Shown: in pieces, positions 8,216 to 21,000 of the stretch
Numbering within the stretch: position 1 is the stretch's first letter
How the letters are laid out: each line of letters begins with the position of its first letter
Source of the DNA: CANMUM01 sp965263365
GTDB taxonomy: Bacteria; Pseudomonadota; Alphaproteobacteria; Rhodobacterales; Rhodobacteraceae
Direction of reading: 5' to 3'
Length of the DNA: 64,000 nucleotides
Assembly (NCBI GenBank): GCA_965263365.1
Contig: OZ253672.1
Span: forward strand, 186,001 to 250,000
Translations under genes and position numbers: made by a program
The notes under the pieces: generated by a model
Database searches by the model: none
Told to the model about the DNA's origin: nothing
Seen by the model: only the letters and a program-made list of their open reading frames with translations

Positions 8216-9035
8216 ACGCTTCATAGTAACCTGTGACAAAACGGCTTTGCTAATTCGAGCTTGGGGTGATTGCCTGAACCCGGCCGTTGTTTTAGTTCAC
8301 GGGCTTGATCAAAACTCTATCGTCTGGTCTACCTTAGCTGAATACCTGGCGGTAAATTACTTCGTTGTTGCATTGGACATACGGGGAAATGGATTATCAG
8401 CTCACGCAATGCTTGGAAACTATCAAACTGAACGCCTGTGCTTAGACTTACATCAGGTTTGTACCGCGTTGAGTCTATCGAGTTTTCATCTGGTGGGACA
8501 TTCTCTCGGTGGCAAAATCTGTCTGGAGTATTCAGCGCAATATTCTGAGTCGATTTTGAGTTTGGTATTGGTAGATTCGGCGCCTATTTTGAACGATACC
8601 GTGTATCGATTTTTGAAGCATAAGTACGAGCGTCCAACAACGTTCACTTCTGTCGAAGACTACAAGACGTTTTTACGCAGCAGCTATTTGTTGTGTTCTG
8701 ATCGGGACATTGAACGGCTGACGGCGACCAATATACGCATCGTCGATAGACGGATCTTCACAAATACCGATTCACTCTTTTTGAAAGCTATTTTGTGCGA
8801 AGGAGGCATTCTCCGGTCGGAAAATGTCTGGTCTTTGCTCGGTCGGCTGGTGATGCCCGTCTTGGTCATTCAGGGGGAGCTTTCCAGTGTTCTGACGGAT
8901 GCATTAGTCACCCAGATGAAAACCCATTTATCCAGTTTGCGTTCCGTCAAGATCCCGCGTGCGGGACACTCGATTATGCTGGACCAACCAGAATCCCTGG
9001 CTAAAAGCCTGGAACTTTTTTTCATAACTCAATGA
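8202..9035 (+). CDS. Alpha/beta hydrolase
   Basis: The ATG at 8202 overlaps the dinB stop (14 bp). A TTG at 8103 would give a longer form lying wholly inside dinB and is less likely. The 277-residue protein has an oxyanion segment (LVHGLDQNSIVWS), ALDIRGNGLSA, the nucleophile elbow GHSLGG, and a C-terminal AGHSIMLDQPESLA carrying the catalytic His. An acid residue lies in the preceding strand region (VLVIQGELSSVLTD). It has no signal peptide, so it is cytoplasmic. It sits 33 bp before the NRPS-PKS start. Possible roles are a discrete (type II-like) thioesterase, product hydrolysis or self-resistance. The fold is clear but the substrate is not. Confidence 0.88.
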   Translation: MTPVERFIVTCDKTALLIRAWGDCLNPAVVLVHGLDQNSIVWSTLAEYLAVNYFVVALDIRGNGLSAHAMLGNYQTERLCLDLHQVCTALSLSSFHLVGHSLGGKICLEYSAQYSESILSLVLVDSAPILNDTVYRFLKHKYERPTTFTSVEDYKTFLRSSYLLCSDRDIERLTATNIRIVDRRIFTNTDSLFLKAILCEGGILRSENVWSLLGRLVMPVLVIQGELSSVLTDALVTQMKTHLSSLRSVKIPRAGHSIMLDQPESLAKSLELFFITQ

Positions 9036-9068
9036 TATATCACGAATATACAAGTAAAAGGACTTGTC

Positions 9069-12000
9069 ATGCTTTCTCGACTAAACCGATTAGCGGGTCT
9101 ATTAAGGACCGACACAGACGAACTGATTAAGAATATAACCCGGCTCGTTAGCTCCTTTGGTTTTGATTCAGTCGACTTGGCGCGCCTGAGAAAAAATCTC
9201 GAACCCAAGCCATCATTTCAGGAACTCTATGGCTTGCCGTTAAAAAATGTTTTAGAGCGGCTGATAGTCATCGAAGACGATTCCTCGAAAGCAGAAGCAA
9301 CATCCGACGTGCTGATTAGCCCGGTGCTTGATATTCAGCAGTCCTATTTAATGGGCAGCGATGAGGGGTGTCCCTGCGTGGTGTATCAGGAATTCAAAGT
9401 CGATGGATTGAATCTTGATGTCTTTTGGCAAGCGTTGGACCAAGTGGTGCTTAATGAGCCGATGTGTCACGCCGCAATCGAGGGCGGCACTCAACAAACC
9501 GTAAAACCGCGTTCAGACTGGCAGTCCGTTTCACATCAAGTGGCGGATATTGAAAACTTTGCCGCGTATCGTGAGACGATATTGAATGAGTTCCATCGTA
9601 ACGGGAATTATTGGCATGTCGCGGCTGCTCGCAATGGTTCAGAATTGAGGTTATTGCTGATTGTCAACATGTTGTTCATGGATGCCACCAGTGTCGTTGA
9701 GCTGTGTAACCGCGTGTCTCGATGTTATCAAGAACGATTGGCTGGTCGTACTATCGAAGTCCAGGTTGAACCGGCGACATTCCTGGAATTTGCCAAAATA
9801 AGAACCAATCGTCAGCCTTCAGACGATGTCATTGCGCAATGGCAAGAGCGATTAGCCAGTTTTCCGAAAGCGCCACAGTTACCTCGCCGCAAACATGACG
9901 ACCAAAACGCAACATCATTTGCACGGGTATCGCGCGAGTTGGATGCCGCTGAGTGGGCCTCGCTGAAACAGTTGGCGCAAGATAATGGGATTACTTCCAG
10001 TGCGTTGCTGATTGCCGTGTTCAGTGATGTGGTACGCCTATATTCTGAAAACCGTGACTTTACGTTGACCATTACCCGCTCCGATCGACCTGCCGATGTG
10101 TCCTATGACCATGCTGTCGGTGAGTTTACGAACGTGGTGCTCTGTCCGGTTGTCGGGGTAGAGCCGCTGCTGACGCGAGCGACTCAACTACAGAACGAAT
10201 TGAATCTGGCATTCGAACAAGATGACTTGACCGGATTGGATACGGTGCGTCTGCTTAGAGAAGTTCAAAAAGATCCGCACATAGGGTTTCCGATCGTATT
10301 CACTTCCTTTCTGGGGATTACGGATCGCCTGGAAGGTTTTGATGGTGTCAACTTTTCCCTGGTGCATCAGCAGACGCAAACACCGCAACTGTCACTCGAT
10401 CATCAGGTCCTGGAAATCGACGGGCGGTTACACATTAACTGGGACTTCGATACGACCATTTTCGATGGGGCGCTGATGCAACAAATGTTGGATTGCTTCT
10501 GGCAGACGTTACAACAAGGTGCTCAGCATTTACCTATGGTCGCCAGATTAGATGAAGCGACTCTGCAACTACGTGAACAGCACAACGCCACGCAAAAGGA
10601 GTTTGCGAAAGAATTCCCCGTCCCCAAGTTGTTGCATGAGATGATACTGCAACAGGTGTCGGAGAATCCAGACAAAGTGGCGGTTATCGATCAAGATCTT
10701 CAGATGACCTACCGACAGTTGTCTGACTATGCTCTGGCGATTGCACAGTCACTCACGCAGCGGGGGGTCCGTGCTGAAGAGCCGGTGGCTATCGTACAGG
10801 AAAAGGGATGGGAACAGGTTGCTTCTGCCATTGGGATCCTGATGGCCGGTGCCAGTTACCTGCCGCTCAACCCGAGCCATCCGGACGATAGAATTCGCAA
10901 CATCATTCGCATGGCGGGGTGCCGGTTTGCGTTGGTCCAGGCTAAAACCCTTATCGATAACGAGCAACCCAGAAGCTGGCACCGACAAGAGCAACAAGAT
11001 CTGGTGGAATTGATGGTTGTCGATAGCACATTGACCCCGACCGGGGACTGGCACGCTCTGGATATTGCCGAAGACCGACTGGCTTACATCATCTTCACTT
11101 CTGGCTCTACTGGTATGCCTAAGGGGGTTGAGATCGATCACCGGGGGGCAGTGAACACCTGTTTGGACATCAACGATCGGTTTGCTCTCGGCCATGACAC
11201 AGTCACGTTTGGTATTTCATCACTGGGTTTTGATCTTTCTGTTTGGGACATCTTTGGCACATTGGGTGCGGGGGGCACCCTGGTAATGTGCGGTCCCAAC
11301 AGCACCATCGATCCGGATTACTGGTGGCAGCAGGTGCTGGCCCATCAGGTGACTGTCTGGAATACGGTGCCGACGTCCTTTGAAATGCTTGTGCATTCAC
11401 GCCCGGAAGAGGTTGAAATGCCCATTCAGTCCGTGCTTTTAAGCGGTGATGCTATCAGCATCAACTTGGTGAGTGAAGCAAGCAGGGTGTTTCCGAACCT
11501 TCAGATTCATGCTCTGGGTGGCGCGACAGAAGCGTCTATTTGGTCAAATTACCACACAGTTGAAGCAGACACCTTCCTGATGGGTACCGACTTGGTGCCT
11601 TATGGGAAACCGCTCTCCAATCAGACCATGATGGTGCTCGATGAGCTGCTCAGATACCGACCCTGTGGTGTCGTTGGCGACATTTACATTGGAGGCATCG
11701 GAGTCGCAAAGGGTTATTTCGGCCAGTCGGAGCTGACAGCGGAGAAATTCATTGATAGCGGTGAGTTTGGTCGCATCTATCAGACTGGAGATTTAGGTCG
11801 TTATCTGGCCAATGGAGAAATCGAAATCATCGGCCGGAAAGACTCCCAGGTCAAAGTGGGTGGTCACAGAGTGGAACTGTCTGAAATTGAACGATGTGCG
11901 GAACGGCTTGATGACGTTGCGCGAGCTGCAGTGGTGCACATTCCCGGTGCAGGTTCCCGTGTCGTGGGGTTCTACACTGGAGCAGCAGCGAAGCAGCAGG

Positions 12001-15000
12001 TACGTCGTTATGTCGAAGAGCACTTGCCTGATTACATGGCTCCGAACACCTGGATTCAGTTAGAGAAGATTCCACTGACAGCCAACAGTAAAGTCGATAT
12101 GAAGCAGTTGCGGCTAATAGCGCAAGCCAGCGGTAACGAATCGCATGAAATCGAATCCATTTATATTCAAGATGTGAAGACCATTTTGGGATTGGCTGCG
12201 GAGGTCTTAAATGTTCCGGCTAATGTGCTGTCTCCGACGCAAAGCCTGGCGGAGCAGGGGTTGACATCGCTGTATGCCGTGCAATTGGTAAACCGATTAA
12301 ATCAGGCCTATCAAACCAAACTTTCTTACACCTTACTGTTTAACTATCCAACGGCTAACAAGTTGGCAGCCTATTTGGTGCAGGGGTTGGCAACTTCACC
12401 CAAGCAGGTGTCTAAACCTGCGAATCGGTCGAACGAACCCATTGCGATTATCGCCACCAGTTGTCGTTTACCCGGAGGAGTGACTTCGTCCGACGAGTTC
12501 TTCCATCAGCTGTTGCGCAGTGATGATGTGTTTACAGAAATCCCCAAATCTCGCTTCGACATAGATCAAATTTATTCGCCGTCAATCGGTGAAGGCGGTG
12601 GTTCTTACGTTCGCCGCGGCGCATTTATCGGTGATATCACGGACTTTGATCATGACCTTTTTGGCATAAGTCGTGCCGAGGCATATTACATGGACCCGCA
12701 GCAACGCCACATGATGGAAGTGACCTATGAGGCTATCGTCAATGCTGGCTATACTGTGGAGGAATTAACGGGCTCTGATACCGGCGTGTTCATCGGTCAG
12801 ATGAATTACGATTGGATGATGGATTTCGACTATTCGAGGGAATACGCAAGCACTGGCAGTGCGCCGTCGATTACTTCCAATCGATTGTCATACGTGTTTG
12901 ATTGGCAAGGCCCGAGCATGACGGTCGATACCGCCTGTTCTTCCTCGCTGGTGGCCGTGGACATGGCTGTGGAACGATTACGTAAGGGGGACTGTTCGCT
13001 GGCAGTTGCTGGCGGCGTGAACCTCATTTTGTCTCCTGAACCATATGTATTTACTTGTCAGTCGCGGATGCTGTCACCGAATGAACGCTGCGCGACCTTC
13101 GATGAGCAGGCCGACGGCATCATTCGAGGAGAAGGTGTGGGTGCCGTGTTGCTGAAGCGTTTGAGTGACGCTGAAGCCGACGGTGATCCCATCCTGGCGA
13201 TCATTCGTGGAAGCGCCGTCAATCAAGACGGTCGGAGTGCGTCGCTGACTGCCCCCAATGGATTGGCTCAACAGGCCGTATACCGGGCAGCATTGGCCGA
13301 CGCCGAACTCAAAGGTTCTGATGTCGACTACTTGGAGTGTCATGGTACTGGGACCACATTGGGTGATCCAATTGAAGTGGAATCGATTCGTACAGTGATG
13401 GCGGAGCAGCGTGAGCAACCCATCATTCTAGGCGCATTAAAAACGAATTTGGGCCATCTGGAAGGTGCCGCTGGCATCGCCGGCCTCATTAAAGCCATTG
13501 AAGTCATGCGTCATCGGGTAGTTCCGCCGAACCGCCATTTTCAGAGGCTCAATCCAAAGATTCAGCTAACAGATTCTGAGGCTAAGATACCGACCGAGGT
13601 GACGGCGTTGGGCTCAGTGGGCACCTTAACCGGTGCGGTGTCGTCATTTGGCTACGGTGGGACCAATGCACATCTTATTCTCCAGTCCTATGAAGGATCT
13701 GAACGTATTATGAAAAATCCCACCGTGTGGATGTTCTCCGGGCAGGGGTCATTGCTTCCCGGTTCGGTGAATGCACTATATCAGAAGAATGACACCTTCC
13801 GTCTGGCGTTGACTGAATACCTGTCGGCGGCAGAAGCACACATTGATACGAAACATCTTCGCGGTTCTTTGTTAGAGATGATTTTAACGCAGAGTGACGC
13901 TGCGAAGCGTGCGATGATTCAGACGCAGCTACAACAACCGGCGTTGGTGGCTGTACAATTGGCGCAAGTTGCAATGTGGGAACAACGCGGACTGCACCCC
14001 AAAACAGTGCTCGGTCACTCAATCGGTGAGCTGTCTGCGGCTGTCGTACTGGGCGTGTTGTCTGCAGAAGATGCAATCCAGTTGGCTGCCAAACGAGGTG
14101 CGTTAATGGGGAATTGTCCGCCAGGACACATGGCAGCGATAAATGAACGGTTTGAAGTTTTGCAGATTAAATTACCTGCCCATGCTTCAATCAGTGCGGT
14201 TAATGCATACCAGCAAACGGTTATCGCGAGTGCAGATAAATCCGCTTTAAACCTCAACGGTGAATACGAAGGCAAAGTATTCCATTTACCGGTTTCACAC
14301 GCATTCCATTCGCCGATGATGGCGCCAGCAGCAGAGGAGTTTGCAGAAGTACTGACAAGCTATACGCTGCGCGAGCCGAGAACCGACATTGATTTTATCT
14401 CGACGCTCTCTGTGGAGAAAGAGGCTCATGAATTGCGTTCGGCTGAATACTGGGCGAATCAGATGGTTTCCACAGTACAGTTCCTGGATGCAGTCAAGGC
14501 ACTTAAACTGCAATTGAAAGGAAATGAAGCCATCATCGAGTTCGGTGCCAGCCCTACTTTGCTAAATTTAAGCCGAGTTTTGCTAGAAGATCAAAAAAGG
14601 GTGTGTTACCTGAATTCTATTGATACGGCTGACGGTGTGCCATCAATCGTACCGCTGGCGCCAGCGACGCTCGGCTGGCCGGCATTGAATGCCAAGAAAC
14701 CGCTGCACAAACCAGTATCCGCATCATTATCATTCACAAGCTCGTCTCTTGCTCCTCTGCCAGAATGGGTGAGGCGGCCGCGTTGGATAAACATATCCAC
14801 ACCCACGCCAGCGTCGGATAGCGATGTATTGGTGATTTCGCCAATGCATATTCATGACCTTCCGATGGGCTGGTCGCACGGGCGCATCGGCGGATTTGCT
14901 GAAATCGCCACTCTTCTAAACGGTCGGTCTGGACTACCGTTGGCATACGTATGCGGGCTTGGTAGCAACGACGTTTATTATTTACTTCAGCTTTTACAAG

Positions 15001-18000
15001 AGATTGTACATACTCAAATACCGTCCCGACTGGTAGTGGTGATACCTGATTCATTGCCAGAAGCCGCCGGTGTGCGTGGTTTGGCACGTGCAGCAGAGTG
15101 CGAAATGGGTCTGATGGTCCAGGTTGTCAGTACCGACAGCGAATTACCTGCCGTTGCTATTCGCGGGGCGCTGTCGCTGACACAACCTGAGCTGCGATCG
15201 GCTCAACAGAAATGGTTCGAGGTGCAGTATGAGACCTTAGATCAGGTTAACGATTCGCCGCGTGCACTCAGTTCCTCCCTGATGTATGTCATTACTGGTG
15301 GATTAGGTGATTTGGGTCTTCGCGCTGTGCGCATACTTCACCGCTGCGGCGCGCGCAATTTGTTGTTGCTTGGTCGCAAGACACAGGCTCAGGTTGAGCC
15401 GCGATTCACCGCGCTGCAGTCGGAGTTGCCTGATGCGAAAGTACGTTATGTTTCACTCGATGTGACCGATGCCTCGGCAATGCGCGCCTTCGCTGCTACC
15501 CTGACTGGGGGGGTTGCCGGAATCATCCACACCGCGGGTGTCATCGATGATGGTCTGATCAGCCATCAGACAGTTGCCCGGACTCGACGTGTCATGGCAG
15601 CCAAAGTCGATGCAGGTCGTTTGTTATTAGACGAGCTGAAACCGAGCGAATTTATGGTTGTCTATTCGTCGATCGTCGCTCGCTTGGGATCTGTTGGGCA
15701 AAGTACTTATTGCGCGGCCAACTCCGCTCTGGACGGTTTGGTTGAGGAATACGCATCGCAACCGGTTACGTCGATTCAGTGGGGGGCATGGTCAGAAACC
15801 GGGATGGCCTATCGTGCCGGATTGGTCGATAAGCTGGCTGACGAAGGTTTTGGCGTCGTCGAACCCGAACAAGGCGATCAGATTTTAACTCACGTGTTGC
15901 TACAAGGTGTTCGCGGCGTCATCAGTGTATCGCCAATTGAACCGGAAAAACGGCCGTCACCGTTAACCCGCCAGGAGAGCAGCGTGAATGTGGCGACACC
16001 AAACGTTCCAACCTCCCAATGGTCGCGAACGAGGGTGCTCAATGCGGTCACAGAAAGTTTGTCGACCTTTGTGAGTGGTGAGATTGACGCACAAATGGGG
16101 TTCATGGAAGCTGGACTTTCGTCTTTGGATCTCGTACAGTTCCGCCAAGCGTTACTCAACGCGTTACCGGATTCGGTAAATATTCCGACGCAGTTTGTCT
16201 TCAACTACCCGACCGTTGAGGATGTCGTCGAGCATCTGGCATTGCAATTGGCGCAGGCCGGTATTGACGAATCAGAACCTGAGATGCCGCAACTCAGTTA
16301 TTTATGGCAATCCCTCAATGATGTCACAGAGGGCGAACCTCTGTTTCTGGTTGGCGGAGTCATGGGCAATATAGAGAAAACGTTTGGTCCATTGGCCGCA
16401 GAATTGAACGTGCCTGTCTACGGCGTCATGCCCGAAATCCCATGGGAACTGCAGGGACGGTCTTTGTCAGACTTCGCCGCAGAGCTGCTGGCCACGCTCG
16501 AACAGCAATATTCGTACCCTCGCTTTTGGTTGGGTGGGCTGTCATTTGGCGCCACATTAGCCATCGAAATGGGTTTGCAACTGGAGTGCAGACGCCAGGA
16601 TGCTCTGGCTGGGCTGATCCTGCTCGACCCTCGTCATCTGGCGCCTTTCTTTGCGCCGGACGATGCCGCACCATTTGAGCGTTTGGTCGAAGGGCACCAT
16701 TATCAGGCATTGGTTAAAGCTCCGGCCTACTGGTACCGAAGCACGATCCCCGACTGGGACCAGCAATCGGACATGATGAAAGAGGCCTCGCGCTCGTTCC
16801 AGTCAGACGCCGACATTGAGCAACGTTGTCGCGCGACGCTGGAAAATATTCAGCCTCGTCACGTTGAAGGTCATCACTTCAACTTTCTGTATCGCTTCAG
16901 AGAGGCTCTGGCTGCACAAATTCATGCTGACATTCGGCCGCAAATGGAAGGGGTAAATGAACCGATTGCAATCGTCTCAGCAGCCTGCCGGTTGCCGGGC
17001 GGTGTGCACAACCGGGAACAATTCTGGACCATGCTTGAAGCCCGCGAGGATTGCATCAGCGAAATACCCTTCACGCGTTTTGATATCGACAGCATCTATG
17101 ATGCCAATCCCGATGCGCGAGGAAAAAGTTATACCCGTGTTGGCGGATTTATCGATTCGGCAGAATCTTTTGACCATCGGTTGTTTGGTCTGTCAGAAGC
17201 CGAAGCGGAAGTCATGGATCCTCAACAGCGCGTCTTGTTAGAAGTTGTGCACCAAGCGTTAACCGAAGCCGGCGTAGACCGATCAGACCTAAAGGGGACT
17301 GATACGGCTGTTTTTGTGGGTTTGGCGAACGACGACTGGAGCAGTATGGGGCGTGACCACGAGGCGCATAATCCGCATTTTGGCGCCGGCGTTTCGAGCT
17401 CGATCATGTCTAATCGCATCAGTTATTTATATGGATTGAACGGTCCGAGCATGACAGTGGATACGGCTTGCTCCTCGTCGTTGGTGGCCGTTGATCTGGC
17501 GGTTGAAAAACTGCGTCGAGGCGTCTGCAGCATGGCGATTGTGGGCGGTGTCAACATCATCGCCTCGCCTCGAATGTATGTCAGTGCCTGTGCCACCAAG
17601 GCTTTGTCTGCGCAGGGGCGCTGTGCCAGTTTTGATGCCGACGCCGATGGGTATTGCCGCGGCGAAGGTGCCGGAGCTGTGATACTGAAGCGGCTCAGTG
17701 ATGCCCGGCAGGCCGGAGACCCGATCCTGGCTGTAGTGCGAGGCACCGCAGTGAACCAGGATGGTAAAAGTGTTTCAATGACCGCCCCCAATGGTCGCGC
17801 ACAGGAGGCCGTGATCGCTGAGGCGCTGAAGAATGCGCATGTTGAACCGGCGAACGTGGATTACCTGGAATGTCACGGGACCGGGACACCGCTGGGAGAT
17901 CCAATCGAGATCGCATCACTGCAGAATGTCTTGGCTAAAGCGCGTCATACCCCCCTGGTGGTGGGATCCGTGAAATCCAATATAGGTCACCTGGAAGGTG

Positions 18001-21000
18001 CTGCGGGGATCATCGGGCTCATAAAAGCGGTGGAAGTTTTGCGCCATCGCCGGGCACCAGGGCTGGTACACTTTAAGAGACTTAACCCGAATATTTCGAC
18101 CCATCCTATGGTCCTCGTCGGGGCAGAGACTCAGCCTCTCAAACCTGACGGTGAGCTGATGGCTGGCGTGTCGTCATTTGGCTTCGGTGGTACCAACGCG
18201 CATGTTGTGCTGAGCAGTTACGAACAACCGGTATTAAAGGAAACGCTGCCGACCGTGCCGTTTCAACGAACAGCTTTCCCGTGGCGACGTTTGGCGAATC
18301 CATTGCTAAGTCGTACGATTGATGGGCACTTGGGGGCCGGTCTGAACGGGCCTTTGGCGCAGCTGTGGAAAGATCATGCAATTGAAGGTATGAGCCTGGT
18401 GCCTGCCGCCAGCCATTTGACGATGATGGCCGGTCTGGCATTAACGCATGGTGGCGATCACTCAAGTGCGGTTTCCATACGGGATGTGGTCTTCACCAGT
18501 CCAGCGACCCTCTCAGATCATGAGGCGATACGCTGCGTTCAGCAGGAGACTTTCACCTGCATTGAGGTCGGTCGGTCATCCCAATGGCAAATGGTTGCTC
18601 AAAGCCAGGCAGGCAGAGCCGAATCCGTGATGAACGCCGCGACAATGCCCGACCTGTCCGAGGTTCAGGCCCGTACTGAACGGGTGCGCTACGAGGATAG
18701 AATTCGTGCGGTGGGTGAGCGCATCGATTTTGGACCGGGTTATCAACGTCTGGATGAGCTTTGGCTCAACGACCGTGAAGGACTCGCTAAAGTGTCTGTC
18801 TCCGGATTGCAGCCCATTGAACAGACGCTGACACTGTTAGCACCGCCTGTGCTGGATGCAGGTTTGCAGTTGCTGGGCTTGCCTCATCTTGAGCAAACAG
18901 GCCTATGCGTACCATTCGCCGTCGATGAAGCTACATTTTCTACACTTTCACATCAGCCCGATTCGGTCTGGCTTTATGTCGAGATAAAGGCTGTTCATCA
19001 GAAACAGGTGAGCGGAGATGTGTATGTCTACAGCGAACAAGGGCAATGCCTGGCGGCGTTGAGAGGAGTGACCTGTCGGGCGTGGCAGCATCAGAATCCA
19101 CTGGCGCGACATTTATACGACACGCATTGGAAAGTAACACCGGTACCTGCAAAGACCACTTCTGGTGTGTTGTTGTCCGCTTCTGTGAACGACCTGTCCG
19201 GTTTGGCGCCAGGTTGGAATGGTTATGAGAACCATCAGATGGAATCATCGCCGGAGTGGTGGTCACCTTCTGTCGAGCGTATTGTTTGGATTGCGGATGA
19301 AACCAATATTGAAACAACGTTGACTTGGCTGCAGTGGCTCAATGATCGTCAGCCGAGCACTCCGGTAGCAATACTTGTACCGACGGAACATCCAGAACCA
19401 TCACCGATCATCGCCTTGGTACGCAGCGTTCGGTTGGAAAATCCGGCGCTCGATCTGCGCTGTCTGCAAGGGCCGCGCAAAGACATAGTGCACGTTGCAC
19501 AAACACGCGATATCTGGGGGCCTGACGAGGATTATCGTTGGCAAGCGGGTCAGGGTTCGGTCATCCGTCTTTGCAACGCAGCCGTTCCCGATTCAGAAGC
19601 CATCACGGTGCAGGCCAACCGAACCTATGTCGTCAGTGGCGGTCACGGAGCATTGGGCGAAGTGGCGACGCAGTATTTGCTGGCACAGGGGGCAACGCAT
19701 GTGGTGCGTTTGTCTCGACAGAGTCCGCCGTCGTCTGAGGCTAATTCCGGCGTACAGATCATTACTCGTCAATGTGATGTGTCTTCAGCACAAGAAGTGC
19801 AAGCACTCTCTTCCTGGTTGCAACAGGCACAATTGCCGACGGTGGCGGGTGTTATCCACACCGCCGGCGTACTAGCCGACGCCACACTGGCCAATCAATC
19901 GATGGAAAAGTTCCGCACCGCTGCTGCTGCAAAAGTACAAGGCGCGGTCCATCTTCGCGAGTATCTCGCGCCGACCGATTTCATGCTGTTGTACTCATCC
20001 GCTGCCTCTGTGTTTGGGGCGCCAGGGCAAAGCAGTTATGTCTATGCGAATGCCCAACTGGATTCCCTGGCCCGTCAATGGCAGAGCGACCGCGCGCGGG
20101 TTTTGAGCATCCAGTGGGGTCCCTGGTCTGAGGCTGGAATGGCCGCGCGTCATGGTGCACTGGAACGGGCTCAACTTTGGGGCTACCAAAGCATTGATCC
20201 CGCACAAGGCACAGCCTTCATTGATTATCTGCTTCAACGTGGATTTAGCGGGTGTGTCTGCGCCTGCCCGGTGGATTGGGTTCAATTTGACTCCAAAGCG
20301 CCATACTTTGAAGCGTTTACCGTCCAAGATGTGCAAGCAACTGAAGTTGATACAGAAGCAGTCGAACAGGTATGGAGCGAATCTGAGATCCGTGACGGGG
20401 TGCGTCATGCGGCAGTAAAAGCCATGGGTAAACATGTCGATGATGACATTTCACTGATGGCCAACGGATTGGATTCACTGAGCGGCGTTGTGCTGGCTCA
20501 AGAACTCAGTCAAATGTTTGATCTGACGCTCGGCACAATCTTTACGATTAACCACCCTACGGTCGATGAAATGGTGGCTGAATTAGTACAAAAGGCACCG
20601 ACCAGGACGGTTACCCGAATGAAAGACACAAGATCTGCCGCGCCATTGATGCAAACTGCCGACGATTTGGCATATTCAGTAAGACCGGATGCACGCGAAC
20701 CCATCGCCATCGTCAGCACAGCTTGTCGCTTGCCGGGTGGGGTGCGTTCGCCGCAAGACTTTTGGCAGTTATTGGAAAAAGAGGGGGACGCCATCAGTGA
20801 AATTCCTCGCTCGCGCTTCGACATTGATGAAGTGTATGACCCGGATGTCAATGCGGTAGGTAAAAGTTACACGCGTAAAGGCGGATTTGTAGATGGACTG
20901 GAATATTTTGACCATGTCTTTTTTGACATCCCGCAAATCGAAGCTGAAGCGATGGATCCCCACCAACGCTTGATGTTAAGCACTGGATTCGAGGCCTTCA

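Noticed and set aside
10749..11195. Minus-strand open frames opposite the NRPS-PKS gene (up to about 170 codons, e.g. 25068-25577)
   Set aside because: They are shadows of the long coding frame, with no ribosome-binding sites, no recognisable domains and no intergenic space.
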